Positions 1-8,528 of a DNA stretch of 64,000 nucleotides are shown piece by piece (within the stretch, counting starts at the first letter, position 1; each line of letters begins with the position of its first letter). Below the pieces are notes generated by a model. It searched no databases. It had not been told where the DNA came from and saw only the letters and a list, made by a program, of their open reading frames with translations. The position numbers were made by a program, and so were the translations under genes. The stretch is from Bradyrhizobium sp. sGM-13 (GTDB lineage Bacteria; Pseudomonadota; Alphaproteobacteria; Rhizobiales; Xanthobacteraceae), in NCBI RefSeq assembly GCF_018398875.1, contig NZ_JAGWDK010000003.1, forward strand, positions 186,001-250,000. The letters run 5' to 3'.

Positions 1-329
1 TAGCCCGTCGCGCCGACGGTGATCGCCGAAATCACGCTTTCCTCGTCACCGAGAATCGAGATCACCATGATCTCGGTATCGGGAAAGCGCCGGCGGGTCT
101 CGCGGATCAGGTCGACGCCATGGCCGTCCGGCAACTGAAGATCGGTCAGCAGCACCTTTGGCGCGCCTTGCGCGAGACAGGCGCGGGCTTCCGCAAGCGT
201 GCCCGCGGCCCTGACCTGGTATCCGGCCTTGGCGAGCGCGTCCTGCAGCCGCCACAGCGTCGGCGCGTCGTCCTCGACCAGCACGACCGTGATGGCTTCC
301 GCCTTGGGCCCGTCGCTCAATGAATTCAT
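1..329 (-). CDS. Response regulator receiver protein, 3' part cut off by window edge
   Basis: The reading frame starts at the ATG whose complement lies at 327-329 and runs off the window with no stop, giving 109 codons. It begins MNSLSDGPKAEAITVVLVED and has the receiver-domain layout: acidic pocket VEDD near residue 18, phosphoacceptor Asp in the segment LLTDLQLPDGHG, then the conserved hydrophobic strand IMVISILGDEE. In the NarL/LuxR class a DNA-binding helix-turn-helix would follow, but that part lies outside the window, so the output domain is unknown. It is transcribed divergently from the threonine dehydratase gene. The family role is accepting phosphate from a sensor kinase; no partner kinase is visible here. 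Confidence 0.85.
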   Translation of the reverse strand, partial: MNSLSDGPKAEAITVVLVEDDAPTLWRLQDALAKAGYQVRAAGTLAEARACLAQGAPKVLLTDLQLPDGHGVDLIRETRRRFPDTEIMVISILGDEESVISAITVGATG

Positions 330-489
330 CTGAAAACTCCGGCTGCCTGTCCCTGCAGCCCGCGCAAGTGTAACCCCGTGGCAGTTTTTTGCGACACCCA
401 TGTTCATGGGGCGGGATTTTTACAAGATTCGAGGGAGGCGAACGGAGCGGAAAAAGCCTATACGATTGCCTCTCAACGAGGCCACCGAA

Positions 490-1758
490 ATGCCGAATCC
501 CCCTAAAAACGTACCGCCGACGAAAGTCGGTTCCGAACCCGGCCGCCTTGCCGTCATGTCCGAGGATATCACTGCTGCGGGCGCGTCCATTGCCGGGTCA
601 GTCCTCGTTACCGAATGCGACCAGAGCCGGACGCTGAGCGAGATCTGCGGCTGCAACCTCTGGCTCAAATTCGAGAACCTGCAGTTCACCTCGACCTTCA
701 AGGAGCGTGGCGCGCTCAACCGGCTGCTGGCGCTGTCGCCGGAGGAGCGGCGGCGCGGCGTGATCGCGATGTCGGCGGGCAACCACGCGCAGGGCGTGGC
801 TTATCATGCCAACCGGCTCGGCATTCCCGCAGCCATCGTGATGCCGATCGGCACCCCGATGGTGAAGATCGAGAACACGCGGCGTCACGGCGCGAACACG
901 ATCATCTCCGGCAAGACGCTGGAGGAGGCCGGCGAATTTGCCCGCACGCATGGCGAGGCGAACGGCATGATCATGATCCATCCGTACGATGATCCCTTGA
1001 TCATCGCGGGGCAGGGCACCATCGCGGTCGAAATGCTGCGGGCCGCGCCGCAGCTCGATACGCTGGTGGTGCCGATCGGCGGTGGCGGGCTGATTTCCGG
1101 CATGGCGGTTGCGGCCAAATCGCTGAAGCCGGATCTGCAGATCGTCGGCGTGCAGGCGCAGCTCTATCCCTCGATGTACAATGCCATCAAGGGCGATCAT
1201 CTGCCTATGCGCGGCGACACGCTTGCCGAAGGCATTGCGGTGAAGGTGCCGGGCCGGATCACCACCGAGATCATCCGTCATCTCGTCGACGACATCGTTC
1301 TCGTTACGGAAGACCAGATCGAGCGGGCGGTGGCGATGCTGATCGCGATCGAAAAGACGGTCGTCGAGGGCGCCGGCGCCACAGGCCTTGCGGCGGTGCT
1401 GGCGGCGCCGGAGCGTTTTGCCGGCCGCAATGTCGGCCTTGTGCTAACCGGCGGCAACATCGATACCCGGCTGATCGCCTCCGTGCTGACCCGCGAGCTC
1501 GCGCGCGAGGGCCGGCTGACGCAGATCGCGATCGACATCGTCGACCGGCCCGGCCAACTCGCTGCCGTCTCGGCGTTACTCGCCGAAGCCGGCGCCAACA
1601 TCATCGAAGTCTCACATCAGCGCACGTTCTCCGATCTCCCCGCCAAGGGCACGCTGCTCGAAGTCGTCATCGAAACGCGCGACCGTGCGCATCTGGATGA
1701 GGTGATGAAGCGGCTCGGCGAGGCAGGGTTTGTCGCGTGGCTGCCGGGACGGCGGTGA
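490..1758 (+). CDS. ilvA: Threonine ammonia-lyase (dehydratase), PLP-dependent, with C-terminal ACT domain
   Basis: This is a 422-residue fold-type II PLP enzyme that deaminates L-threonine (and serine) to 2-oxobutyrate and ammonia. The PLP lysine lies in STFKERGA (about residue 71), the substrate loop in SAGNHAQG, and the phosphate-binding glycine loop in PIGGGGLISG. The last 75 or so residues (from LTQIAIDIVDRPGQL) form one ACT domain, as in the shorter TdcB-like enzymes rather than two-ACT biosynthetic IlvA. I chose the ATG at 490 because ACGAGG precedes it by about 8 bases; ATGs at 400 and 556 are alternatives, and the conserved domain starts near 556. It stands alone, so a catabolic or isoleucine-pathway role cannot be decided from context. 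Confidence 0.9.
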   Translation: MPNPPKNVPPTKVGSEPGRLAVMSEDITAAGASIAGSVLVTECDQSRTLSEICGCNLWLKFENLQFTSTFKERGALNRLLALSPEERRRGVIAMSAGNHAQGVAYHANRLGIPAAIVMPIGTPMVKIENTRRHGANTIISGKTLEEAGEFARTHGEANGMIMIHPYDDPLIIAGQGTIAVEMLRAAPQLDTLVVPIGGGGLISGMAVAAKSLKPDLQIVGVQAQLYPSMYNAIKGDHLPMRGDTLAEGIAVKVPGRITTEIIRHLVDDIVLVTEDQIERAVAMLIAIEKTVVEGAGATGLAAVLAAPERFAGRNVGLVLTGGNIDTRLIASVLTRELAREGRLTQIAIDIVDRPGQLAAVSALLAEAGANIIEVSHQRTFSDLPAKGTLLEVVIETRDRAHLDEVMKRLGEAGFVAWLPGRR

Positions 1759-2163
1759 GCGTCGCGGTTTCGAGCGAAGGATGTCCTCGGACTTGACCCG
1801 GGGTTATCGGTTCCCGCAAAGAAAACGCGTCAAAGAAAAAGATCTGGAGCGCGAGGTCGTCATTCAGCGTGACCGGTCGATGTTCGCGTTGGTGCGCATT
1901 TCTCAAGCTGGATTTTGAGTGAGGTCCGAGAAGGGCCCAGAACCGACGTTCCGTCCCGGCGGGGCGGCTAAGCGGCCGATGCCTCGGATTGTTTTTCTGC
2001 CCAGTTGTGCATCGCAATCGTGACCAGATCGCCGCGGTCATTCATCTGCTGGCACCCAGACGGCCGCTAAGCTAACATGGGGATCATTTGAGAGGAGCGG
2101 TGGGTCGCACCGGACGGTTTACTCTCACGGGAGTCCAGGCGGTCGCCGTCTGGGCATACAGCA
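1759..2163. other. Intergenic region with degenerate repeat and structured leader
   Basis: No convincing gene lies here. Bases about 1795-1853 resemble the dispersed repeat families seen again near 4400 and 9270 (a GGTTCCCGC core followed by a GATCTGGAGCGCG motif). A 25-codon minus-strand ORF, from an ATG near 2043 to a TAG near 1968, may be the remnant of a larger gene. Just upstream of the TRAP permease gene, CCCAGACGGC (2055-2064) and GCCGTCTGGG (2145-2154) form a perfect 10-bp inverted repeat enclosing 80 bases. Confidence 0.4.
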
Positions 2164-2739
2164 ATGGCCGACATTTCTGCTCCGCAAAAGCCCATGCCAC
2201 CCCGCGGCTATTTGGCCATCATCCGTAGCATCGACAAGTTCACGGAATTGACCGGGCACCTCTTCGTCCTCTCGATCATTCCCCTGATTTGCGCCAATGT
2301 GGTCGAGGTTTTTGCCCGCTACGTCCTGGGGGATCCGACGATCTGGGCCCTCGATGTGACGACGATGTCCTACGCGACCTTGTTCATGCTGGGCTCGGCA
2401 TTGGCGCTCCTGAAGGGCGCTCACATCCGCACCGATGTACTGTGGGAAGCATTCTCGGATCGCACGAAAGGCATGATCGACAGCCTGGCGTTCCTCTTGT
2501 TCTTCCTGCCGACAATGGTCGTGCTGTTCTTCCTCTCGATAGACGATTTCCTCTACTCGCTCTCGATCAACGAACGCGGAAGCTCCGGCGCGTGGACGCC
2601 GGTCCTGTGGCCGCTGCGCGGGGTTATTCCGCTGACGGCCTTCATGCTGTTCTTGCAGGGCATCTCGGAGTTGATGAAGAGCCTCTGGGCTTGGCGAACC
2701 GGCGCATTCTTGGCCAAACACGAGAAGATCGAGGTCTGA
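2164..2739 (+). CDS. TRAP transporter small permease (DctQ family)
   Basis: This 191-residue protein has four hydrophobic segments, as expected for the small membrane subunit of a tripartite ATP-independent periplasmic transporter. The first helix follows the amphipathic stretch IIRSIDKFTELTG, and the family-like motif EVFARYVLGDPTIWALDV follows it. DctQ helps hold the large permease and interacts with the periplasmic solute receptor. The large permease gene starts 6 bases downstream, so the two are almost certainly co-transcribed. No strong Shine-Dalgarno precedes the ATG at 2164; the leader carries an inverted repeat instead. Confidence 0.92.
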   Translation: MADISAPQKPMPPRGYLAIIRSIDKFTELTGHLFVLSIIPLICANVVEVFARYVLGDPTIWALDVTTMSYATLFMLGSALALLKGAHIRTDVLWEAFSDRTKGMIDSLAFLLFFLPTMVVLFFLSIDDFLYSLSINERGSSGAWTPVLWPLRGVIPLTAFMLFLQGISELMKSLWAWRTGAFLAKHEKIEV

Positions 2740-2745
2740 ACAACC

Positions 2746-4281
2746 ATGACGGCCGCCGAAGCTCTCGGACTTGCCATGCTCGTCGGTATGGTCTTCGTCA
2801 TTTTCATCGGTTTCCCGATTTCCTTCACGTTGCTGTTTCTCGCCCTTGTTTTTGGTGGCATTGGCCTCGGGTGGGAACAGACTTTCAATCTCGGCTACCT
2901 GCAGATCTGGGGCACGATGAAAGACGAGATCTTTCCCGCCGTGCCGCTGTTCATCTTCATGGGTTACATGACCGAACAGGCCGGACTCATGGAGCGGCTG
3001 TTCGTGGCTTTGCGCAGCGTTCTCGCGCCGGTGCGCGGATCGCTCTATCTGGCCGTAATTCTAACGGCGACTATTTTTGCGATGGCGACCGGCATCGTGG
3101 GCGCCGCGGTGACCGTGCTCGGCATCATGGCCGGATCGATGATGATCAAAACCGGTTATGACGCGCGGCTGTCAGCGGGTGCAATCGCCGCCGGCGGTAC
3201 GCTCGGCATTCTGGTCCCTCCGAGCATAATGCTGGTAGTCATGGGCCCGGTCATGGGCGTGCCCGTCAATCTTCTCTATTCAGCGGCGTTCGGCCCGGGC
3301 TTTCTGCTCGCTGGCTGTTATATTGCCTATACGCTCGTCCGCAGCTTGATCAATCCGAAGCTCGGTCCAGCGATGACCATGGAGGAGCGCACAGCCACCT
3401 ATGACGCGATGACCACGGAAAAGGTAGGCGCTCCCGTGATCGGATTGGGCCTCGTGTGCCTGGTCGCAATAGCGTATTTGCTGCTCGATTGGTTGCTGAG
3501 CCAGGCGCGTGCACCGCGTCTGTCGCTTGCGATCGGTCCGTTTAGTCTATCGGCGGTCGCTTCGTTGTTAGCGATTCTGACGGTTTATCCCTACTTCCGG
3601 AACGCCTACTTCCGCGCCGTCGTGCTCGGCGTTGCGCCTCTGAGCGCGCTGATCGGATTTACCCTCGGAACAATCGTCGGTGGAGTCGCCACGCCGACCG
3701 AGGCAGCCTCGTGCGGGGCTTTCGGCGCAGTCCTCCTTGCACTCTGTTACGGCCGGCTCAGCATGCCATCGATCACCAACGCGGCCATCGGCACGATGGT
3801 GACCTCGGCCATGGTGCTGTTTCTGGCGGTGGCCTCGACGGTGTTTGGCGCTGTCTTCACCAAGCTAGGGACGGCGAACTTGATTACCAATTATCTGCTC
3901 GCCCTTCCGCTGAGTGACTGGTGGAAGCTGGCGTTGATCATGGCGATCTTTTTCGTCCTCGGCTGGCCCTTCGAATGGCCCGTGATCATCCTGGTCTTTC
4001 TTCCGATCGTTTTGCCGGTGGTCGAAAAGCTTCAGTTCGGCTTGAACAAGCTCGACCTGCTGATCTGGTTTGGCGCACTGACCGCCGTCAATATGCAGAC
4101 GTCGTATTTGAGCCCGCCCGTTGCAATGTCGGCGTACTACCTGCGGAACGTCGTGCCGCAATGGAGCTTGGGCACGATTTACCGGGGCATGTCCGACTAT
4201 ATGGTGATTCAGGTCGTAGTTCTGGCGCTGCTGCTGTTGTTCCCGCAAATCGCATTGTGGTTGCCGAACATTGTCAGGTAA
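2746..4281 (+). CDS. TRAP transporter large permease (DctM family)
   Basis: This 511-residue, strongly hydrophobic protein has about 12-13 membrane segments. It shows the DctM features: an N-terminal GFPISFTLL helix, the amphipathic VPLFIFMGYMTEQAGL segment, the conserved AAGGTLGILVPPSIMLVV loop near residue 150, and a C-terminal MQTSYLSPPVAMSAYYL motif. It forms the Na+ or H+ coupled channel that receives solute from the periplasmic binding protein. Its length exceeds the common 420-430 residues because of an extra loop with two hydrophobic segments in the middle (about residues 225-310). It follows dctQ by 6 bases and ends at a GC-rich hairpin. The substrate is unknown; the neighbouring binding protein suggests an organic acid. 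Confidence 0.93.
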   Translation: MTAAEALGLAMLVGMVFVIFIGFPISFTLLFLALVFGGIGLGWEQTFNLGYLQIWGTMKDEIFPAVPLFIFMGYMTEQAGLMERLFVALRSVLAPVRGSLYLAVILTATIFAMATGIVGAAVTVLGIMAGSMMIKTGYDARLSAGAIAAGGTLGILVPPSIMLVVMGPVMGVPVNLLYSAAFGPGFLLAGCYIAYTLVRSLINPKLGPAMTMEERTATYDAMTTEKVGAPVIGLGLVCLVAIAYLLLDWLLSQARAPRLSLAIGPFSLSAVASLLAILTVYPYFRNAYFRAVVLGVAPLSALIGFTLGTIVGGVATPTEAASCGAFGAVLLALCYGRLSMPSITNAAIGTMVTSAMVLFLAVASTVFGAVFTKLGTANLITNYLLALPLSDWWKLALIMAIFFVLGWPFEWPVIILVFLPIVLPVVEKLQFGLNKLDLLIWFGALTAVNMQTSYLSPPVAMSAYYLRNVVPQWSLGTIYRGMSDYMVIQVVVLALLLLFPQIALWLPNIVR

Positions 4282-4310
4282 GCCGCGATCCGCTGCTTAT
4301 CCATCTCATG

Positions 4311-4332
4311 AAGGGCGGCCGAGGCCGCCCTT
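4311..4332 (+). terminator. Hairpin after the TRAP permease genes
   Basis: AAGGGCGGCC and GGCCGCCCTT form a perfect 10-bp stem with a 2-base loop, 30 bases after the dctM stop codon. No long T run follows on either strand, so it may act as a bidirectional or weak terminator between the convergent permease and binding-protein genes. Confidence 0.6.
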
Positions 4333-4355
4333 CCAGCTATGTCCTCCCTTCGCGA

Positions 4356-4475
4356 GAGCATGATCCGACAAGGCGGGTACCGTTTGTCCCGGGACAAACG
4401 CGGAGCGTTTGCCCGGAGACCATGCTCAATCAAAAACCTGGAGCGCGATGGCGATTCAAATCCAATCCCATCGCG
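4356..4475. repeat. Dispersed palindromic intergenic repeat
   Basis: The element opens with GAGCATGATCCG and later carries ACCATGCTC. Inside it GTTTGTCCCGGGACAAAC (4382-4399) is a perfect palindrome. A GGAGCGCGATGGCGATTC tail follows. The GCATGATCCG head is shared with the element at 9253-9301. These look like the REP-like elements spread between genes in this lineage. Confidence 0.6.
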
Positions 4476-4487
4476 TTCAAGGTCGTC

Positions 4488-5597
4488 TCATTCTTTGACG
4501 GGCCAATAATGGTCCGCCTGCAATGCGTAGGACGGGAACATGAAGCGCTTGGCGGGCACGACCTTGGCGGCATAGGCCTTCTGAGATTCGTAGACTTTCT
4601 TGAAGAAGGGGTTCTTCGCCGCCTCCGCCGCGGCAAATTCGTCCCACGTCTTGAGGAAGGCCTGATTGACCTCGGGCGGCGTCGTCAGGAGCTTCACGCC
4701 GTGCTTCTCCTTGAACTCCGCGATCGCGTCCGCGTTCTGTCGCTGGAAGCTAGCCCACCAGCGCAGGAACGTCTCTGTCGTGGCCGACTTGATGGCCTCC
4801 TGGTTCTGCGGCGGCAGGCTGTCCCACACGTCCTTGTTGATTGCGATCTCGGCGACAGAGGCGCTCTCATGCATGCCGGGTGTGTAGTGGTATTTCCAGA
4901 CCGTATGCAGGCCGAGTCGCAGGTCCTCGATGCCGCCGACCCACTCGGCACAATCGATCGTGCCGCGCTCGCCGGCGGGCAGGATCTCGCCGCCCGGCAT
5001 GTTGACGACCGCCATCCCCATCTTGGCATAGAGCTGCGAGACGATGCCGGTCTGCCGGCACTTCATTCCCCTGAAGTCGGGCAGGTCCTTGATTGGACGC
5101 TTGAACCAGCCGAGCGCTTGCGGGCTCGGCGGAATGCTTGGAAACGCCACCAGATTGAGCTTGAGCTCCTTCTGATAGAACTCGTTCCACAGATCGAGGC
5201 CGCCGCCCTCGTAAACCCATCCGATGAAGTCGACGGCATCCATGCCGAAAATGCCGGCCGGCGTATTGGCGAACAGGGTTGCGGCGACGTTCTTGCCGTA
5301 CCACCAGTAGGAGATGCCATAGGCACCGTCGATCACCTTCTTGTGCGCGCCATCGAGGATTTCGAAGGGCGGAACGACCGCGCCGCCCGGCAGCGCCTCG
5401 ATCTTGAGATTGCCGCCGGTCAATTTGTCGACGCGCTCGGCAAAAAACTTCAGAGCATCGTGCGTGGTGGACGATGGCGGAACCGCCGATTGTATCTTGA
5501 GAACTCGTGGCTGTTGGGCGAGCGCTGTGCCTGCGAACGCAAATGTGGCAGAGGTTGCTGCGACCAGAGCAACCTTCCTAAGCGAAATCATTTTCAT
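4488..5597 (-). CDS. TRAP transporter solute-binding protein (DctP family, TakP-like)
   Basis: From the ATG at 5597 (preceded by GGGAGGGAGACATCCG) the protein has 369 residues and a signal peptide, MKMISLRKVALVAATSATFA, with a likely AxA cleavage site at GTALA. The mature part has the DctP fold: the conserved CRQTG segment holds the arginine that normally pairs with a substrate carboxylate, followed by VVNMPGGEILPAGERGTIDC. This pattern resembles the keto-acid-binding TakP group, so an organic acid ligand is likely but not proven. The gene converges on the dctQM-like permease genes, so receptor and permeases have separate promoters. An in-frame extension to 5675 is possible but would bury the signal peptide. 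Confidence 0.9.
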   Translation of the reverse strand: MKMISLRKVALVAATSATFAFAGTALAQQPRVLKIQSAVPPSSTTHDALKFFAERVDKLTGGNLKIEALPGGAVVPPFEILDGAHKKVIDGAYGISYWWYGKNVAATLFANTPAGIFGMDAVDFIGWVYEGGGLDLWNEFYQKELKLNLVAFPSIPPSPQALGWFKRPIKDLPDFRGMKCRQTGIVSQLYAKMGMAVVNMPGGEILPAGERGTIDCAEWVGGIEDLRLGLHTVWKYHYTPGMHESASVAEIAINKDVWDSLPPQNQEAIKSATTETFLRWWASFQRQNADAIAEFKEKHGVKLLTTPPEVNQAFLKTWDEFAAAEAAKNPFFKKVYESQKAYAAKVVPAKRFMFPSYALQADHYWPVKE

Positions 5598-6052
5598 CGG
5601 ATGTCTCCCTCCCTTTTGCTTCTTGCTCCCTTTTGGCAGAGTGCGGGCGAGCCAGGGGGCGGCCAGCACCGGCATAGCCTACAGCGACGAAGTGCTGTCA
5701 GCCAGTGCGGCCCTCTGGAGTTCGTTAGCTGCCAGTAAGATGAACCCTCAGGCCGTCAGAGCAGCCATCGAGCCACCCCGGTTCGCGATTAGACCGGACA
5801 GCCGCTCGTGGTGGTAAAACGGCCCTCTGGGCAGCGGTGAAGCTGTTAGATTGGTGGGCTGGACAACTTGATGGCTGGCGGGGCGAGCAAAAATGCGACC
5901 GACACAAGTTGTTGGATTCGCGCGGTTATTTTGGGGCGGGCGGCTCCTGGCGGTCATTGATGCCGCTCGCAGCGCACTCGACGCGATCCGTGCCTGGTAC
6001 GGATCACTTGCTGCAGGCCTCGGCCGACGCTCGCTTGTAGGTATTTATCTTG
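5598..6052. other. Intergenic region, no supported gene
   Basis: Several overlapping short ORFs exist on both strands but none has good codon bias or a recognisable product. The stretch holds the promoter of the TRAP binding-protein gene at its left end. A plus-strand frame starting at 5893 reads through into the antisense of the methyltransferase gene and is probably spurious. Confidence 0.4.
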
Positions 6053-6808
6053 TCATCCCTGGCCAGCACACACGCATACTTGTCGCGCGCTTCCAGCCAC
6101 CAGCGGGCTGCGGTCAAAATCGCCAAAGCGCTCGACGAGGCGCAAGCCACCTGATGCTATTAGCAACGGCATCTCTTGCGGAAAGATGTTGCGCATCTGC
6201 AAAGGCGTTTTCCAGAAATCTTTCTTTTCCGATGTCGACCAATACCAATCCACGTGACTGATTTGGGTGAGAGGTTCGTACCTGAGAGTTTCCTCGACGA
6301 TTATCTTGCCTTCAGTGTCATGGACGATCGCTCCGACCAGTTGACGCCTGTCGGGACCGCTGCTGAGCATGGCCACATTCGGGAAGAAAGCGTCGAACAC
6401 AAGCCTGCCCTCTGGTGATAGGTGCCGTGCCACTGATTGAAAAAAGCCGCTGAAATCGTCCGGGCTGTGCAGGTGCAGAATCGAATTCACGGCAACAATG
6501 ATGGTGTCGAAGGTGCATCCCTTAAGGTCGAAATGGCGCATGTCCAACTGCACCAAATCGAGCTGGACCGCCTGGGCCTCGGCGGAACGTCGCGCACGTT
6601 CGAGCATCTTGGCGGATAGATCGCCTCCGGTCACGTGTAGGCCTGATCGGGCCAGCGGAATGGTGAGACGACCGCTTCCACACGCGAGATCGAGGACGCT
6701 ACCACCGCGTTCGTGAGCCGTCTCGACGTAGAAGCGTTCCACGGCCGGATCACGGGGCGCCATCAAGTCGTACAGATCAGGGCGATCGTAGAGGCCGTTC
6801 TGTTCCAT
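6053..6808 (-). CDS. SAM-dependent class I methyltransferase
   Basis: This 251-residue soluble protein has a Rossmann methyltransferase core. Motif I reads VLDLACGSGRLT at about residues 38-49, motif II ends in GGDLSAKML, and the post-I acidic segment reads LVQLDMRHFDL. These residues bind S-adenosylmethionine. The C-terminal half (HVDWYWSTSEKKDFWKTPL) is a lid that would set substrate specificity, which I cannot name. It stands alone between a gene-poor stretch and the tungstate-type regulator. Codon use is less biased than in neighbouring genes, which could mean an acquired gene. Confidence 0.85.
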   Translation of the reverse strand: MEQNGLYDRPDLYDLMAPRDPAVERFYVETAHERGGSVLDLACGSGRLTIPLARSGLHVTGGDLSAKMLERARRSAEAQAVQLDLVQLDMRHFDLKGCTFDTIIVAVNSILHLHSPDDFSGFFQSVARHLSPEGRLVFDAFFPNVAMLSSGPDRRQLVGAIVHDTEGKIIVEETLRYEPLTQISHVDWYWSTSEKKDFWKTPLQMRNIFPQEMPLLIASGGLRLVERFGDFDRSPLVAGSARQVCVCAGQG

Positions 6809-6859
6809 GAAATGCTCGCGTTGATCCGCATAAGGCTTAGGCGCTAATGAGTCCGCCCC

Positions 6860-7744
6860 TCAGTTCACCAGCCGCACCGTGCCGGCGTCGCTGACGTCGT
6901 AGCCGCCGAGCTCGCCTGCGCGATCGCGGAAGCTCGACCCGCGCATGAACTCGAACAGCGCCTGCGGTCCCTTCATGAAATAGTCGCGCTGCCGCATCAC
7001 GAGATCAAAACGTTCCCAGGTGACGGGGAGGAAATCGAGTCCTGCCGATTTCGCCACGCTTCGCGTCGCGATGCCGCAATCGATGCGGCCGGCGCGGATG
7101 GCTTGCGCGATATCGGGTCCGGTGGGGAAGGCGGGTTTTGCCAGTTTCAGATCGTCGAGCGCAATGCCCGCGCGCGCCAGCAGCGCGAGCAGCAGCAGTT
7201 GCGAGCCGGCGCCGGGCGGGCGTTGCGCCATGCGTGCGCGTGATGTCGCGATCGAGGCCATGTCGCTTAGGTCAAGCGGATTGCCTGAGGCGACCAGAAT
7301 GCCCTGCTCGCGCCGCGCAAAGCCGAGCACGACCGCATCGTGCAAGCCCGGCGCATCGGCGACCGCCTCGACATTGGCTCTCTCGTCGTCGCCGTCGAGC
7401 CGGTGCAGATGGATCGCCGCGACCATCACCTCGCCACGCGTCAGCCGACGCAGGCCTTCCTCGCTGCCTTCGGCCAGGCTGGCGAGGCCGGAATTGCTCT
7501 CACGTAAGCCCCATTCCAGCAGCGGATCGTGGCTGCCGCCGACGATCGGCGGCGCGACCTGTGCCAGGCCAGCAGGCGCAATGAGTCCGGCGGACACCCA
7601 GCGGTCCAGCGCCGTGCGCGGAAATAGCCACCGCCCGGTCACCTTGCTGCAGGGCACTTCGCGGTTCGCCACCAGCTCGTAGAGCTTGCGCTCGGAGAGG
7701 CGGAGATAATCGGCCGCTTCGTCTGTCGTGAGGAGCTCCGGCAT
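6860..7744 (-). CDS. One-component regulator: excisionase-type HTH plus periplasmic-binding-like domain
   Basis: This 294-residue protein begins with a helix-turn-helix of the excisionase/MerR-like class (LLTTDEAADYLRLSERKLYE, about residues 3-55). A periplasmic-binding-protein-like ligand domain with no signal peptide follows, containing RARMAQRPPGAGSQLLL and the typical segment GRIDCGIATRSVAKSAGLDF. Such fusions sense small oxyanions or cofactors. It is divergent from the tungstate-type ABC operon with 91 bases between starts, so it probably controls that operon in response to tungstate or molybdate; this is inferred from context. The ATG at 7744 is preferred over an upstream TTG at 7753. 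Confidence 0.85.
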   Translation of the reverse strand: MPELLTTDEAADYLRLSERKLYELVANREVPCSKVTGRWLFPRTALDRWVSAGLIAPAGLAQVAPPIVGGSHDPLLEWGLRESNSGLASLAEGSEEGLRRLTRGEVMVAAIHLHRLDGDDERANVEAVADAPGLHDAVVLGFARREQGILVASGNPLDLSDMASIATSRARMAQRPPGAGSQLLLLALLARAGIALDDLKLAKPAFPTGPDIAQAIRAGRIDCGIATRSVAKSAGLDFLPVTWERFDLVMRQRDYFMKGPQALFEFMRGSSFRDRAGELGGYDVSDAGTVRLVN

Positions 7745-7835
7745 CGGCACCAATATGCATTGGAGTGCAAATACTACAGAAATTGACCATATCGTTGCTA
7801 TCTGCGCAAGATGCCCTGCGCTAGTGGGATTACAA

Positions 7836-8528
7836 ATGCCAGACGGCCCGTCCGCCCTTCAACTTGTCCTCAGCGGCGATCCCGCGCTGTTCGCGATCGT
7901 GCGGCTGTCGCTCTATGTCAGCCTATCAGCGGTGGCGCTGGCCGCGCTGATCGGTATTCCCTTGGGCGCCTGGATCGCACTGACGAGATTTCCCGGCCGC
8001 CAGGGCTTCATTGTCCTGCTCAACGCCTTGATGGGCCTGCCGCCGGTCGTTGTCGGCCTCGCGGTGTATCTCGCGCTGTCGCGCTCCGGGCCGCTCGGCG
8101 CGTTTGGCTTGTTGTTCACCCCGAGCGCCATGATCGTCGCGCAGACCGTGCTGGTCGCACCCATCATCGCCGCGCTGACGCGGCAGACCATCGAGGATCT
8201 CTGGCTCGAATACCGCGACGAACTCACCGCGATGAACCTCGGGCCCCTCGGCCGCGTCATGGCGCTGATCTGGGACGCGCGCTTCAGCCTGGTCACGGCG
8301 CTGCTCGCCGGCTTCGGCCGCGCAGCCGCTGAGGTCGGCGCCATCATTATCGTCGGCGGCAACATCGAAGGCTTCACCCGCACGATGACGACGGCGATTG
8401 CGCTGGAAACTTCCAGAGGCGACCTGCCGCTCGCGGTCGGCCTCGGCCTCGTGCTGATTTCGATCGTGATCGCGGTCAACGCGCTGGCCTGGAGCGTGCG
8501 CCGCGCCGGCGAGCGATCGGCGGGATGA
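7836..8528 (+). CDS. tupB: Tungstate-type ABC transporter permease
   Basis: The 230-residue integral membrane subunit has about five helices and the binding-protein-dependent permease signature near EVGAIIIVGGNIEGFTRTMT, where it meets the ATPase. The start at 7836 gives MPDGPSALQLVLSGDPALFA; the frame extends upstream, but that part is not conserved-looking and overlaps the promoter. The stop overlaps the ATPase start (ATGA at 8525-8528), which implies translational coupling. The TupB assignment rests mainly on the TupA-like binding protein two genes downstream. Confidence 0.9.
   Translation: MPDGPSALQLVLSGDPALFAIVRLSLYVSLSAVALAALIGIPLGAWIALTRFPGRQGFIVLLNALMGLPPVVVGLAVYLALSRSGPLGAFGLLFTPSAMIVAQTVLVAPIIAALTRQTIEDLWLEYRDELTAMNLGPLGRVMALIWDARFSLVTALLAGFGRAAAEVGAIIIVGGNIEGFTRTMTTAIALETSRGDLPLAVGLGLVLISIVIAVNALAWSVRRAGERSAG

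Noticed and set aside
3921..5738. 605-residue plus-strand ORF across the TRAP locus
   Set aside because: It is antisense to the receptor gene and overlaps dctM in another frame; the real products are clear.
5893..6261. 122-residue plus-strand ORF in the gap before the methyltransferase
   Set aside because: Its second half is antisense to the methyltransferase; no recognisable motif.
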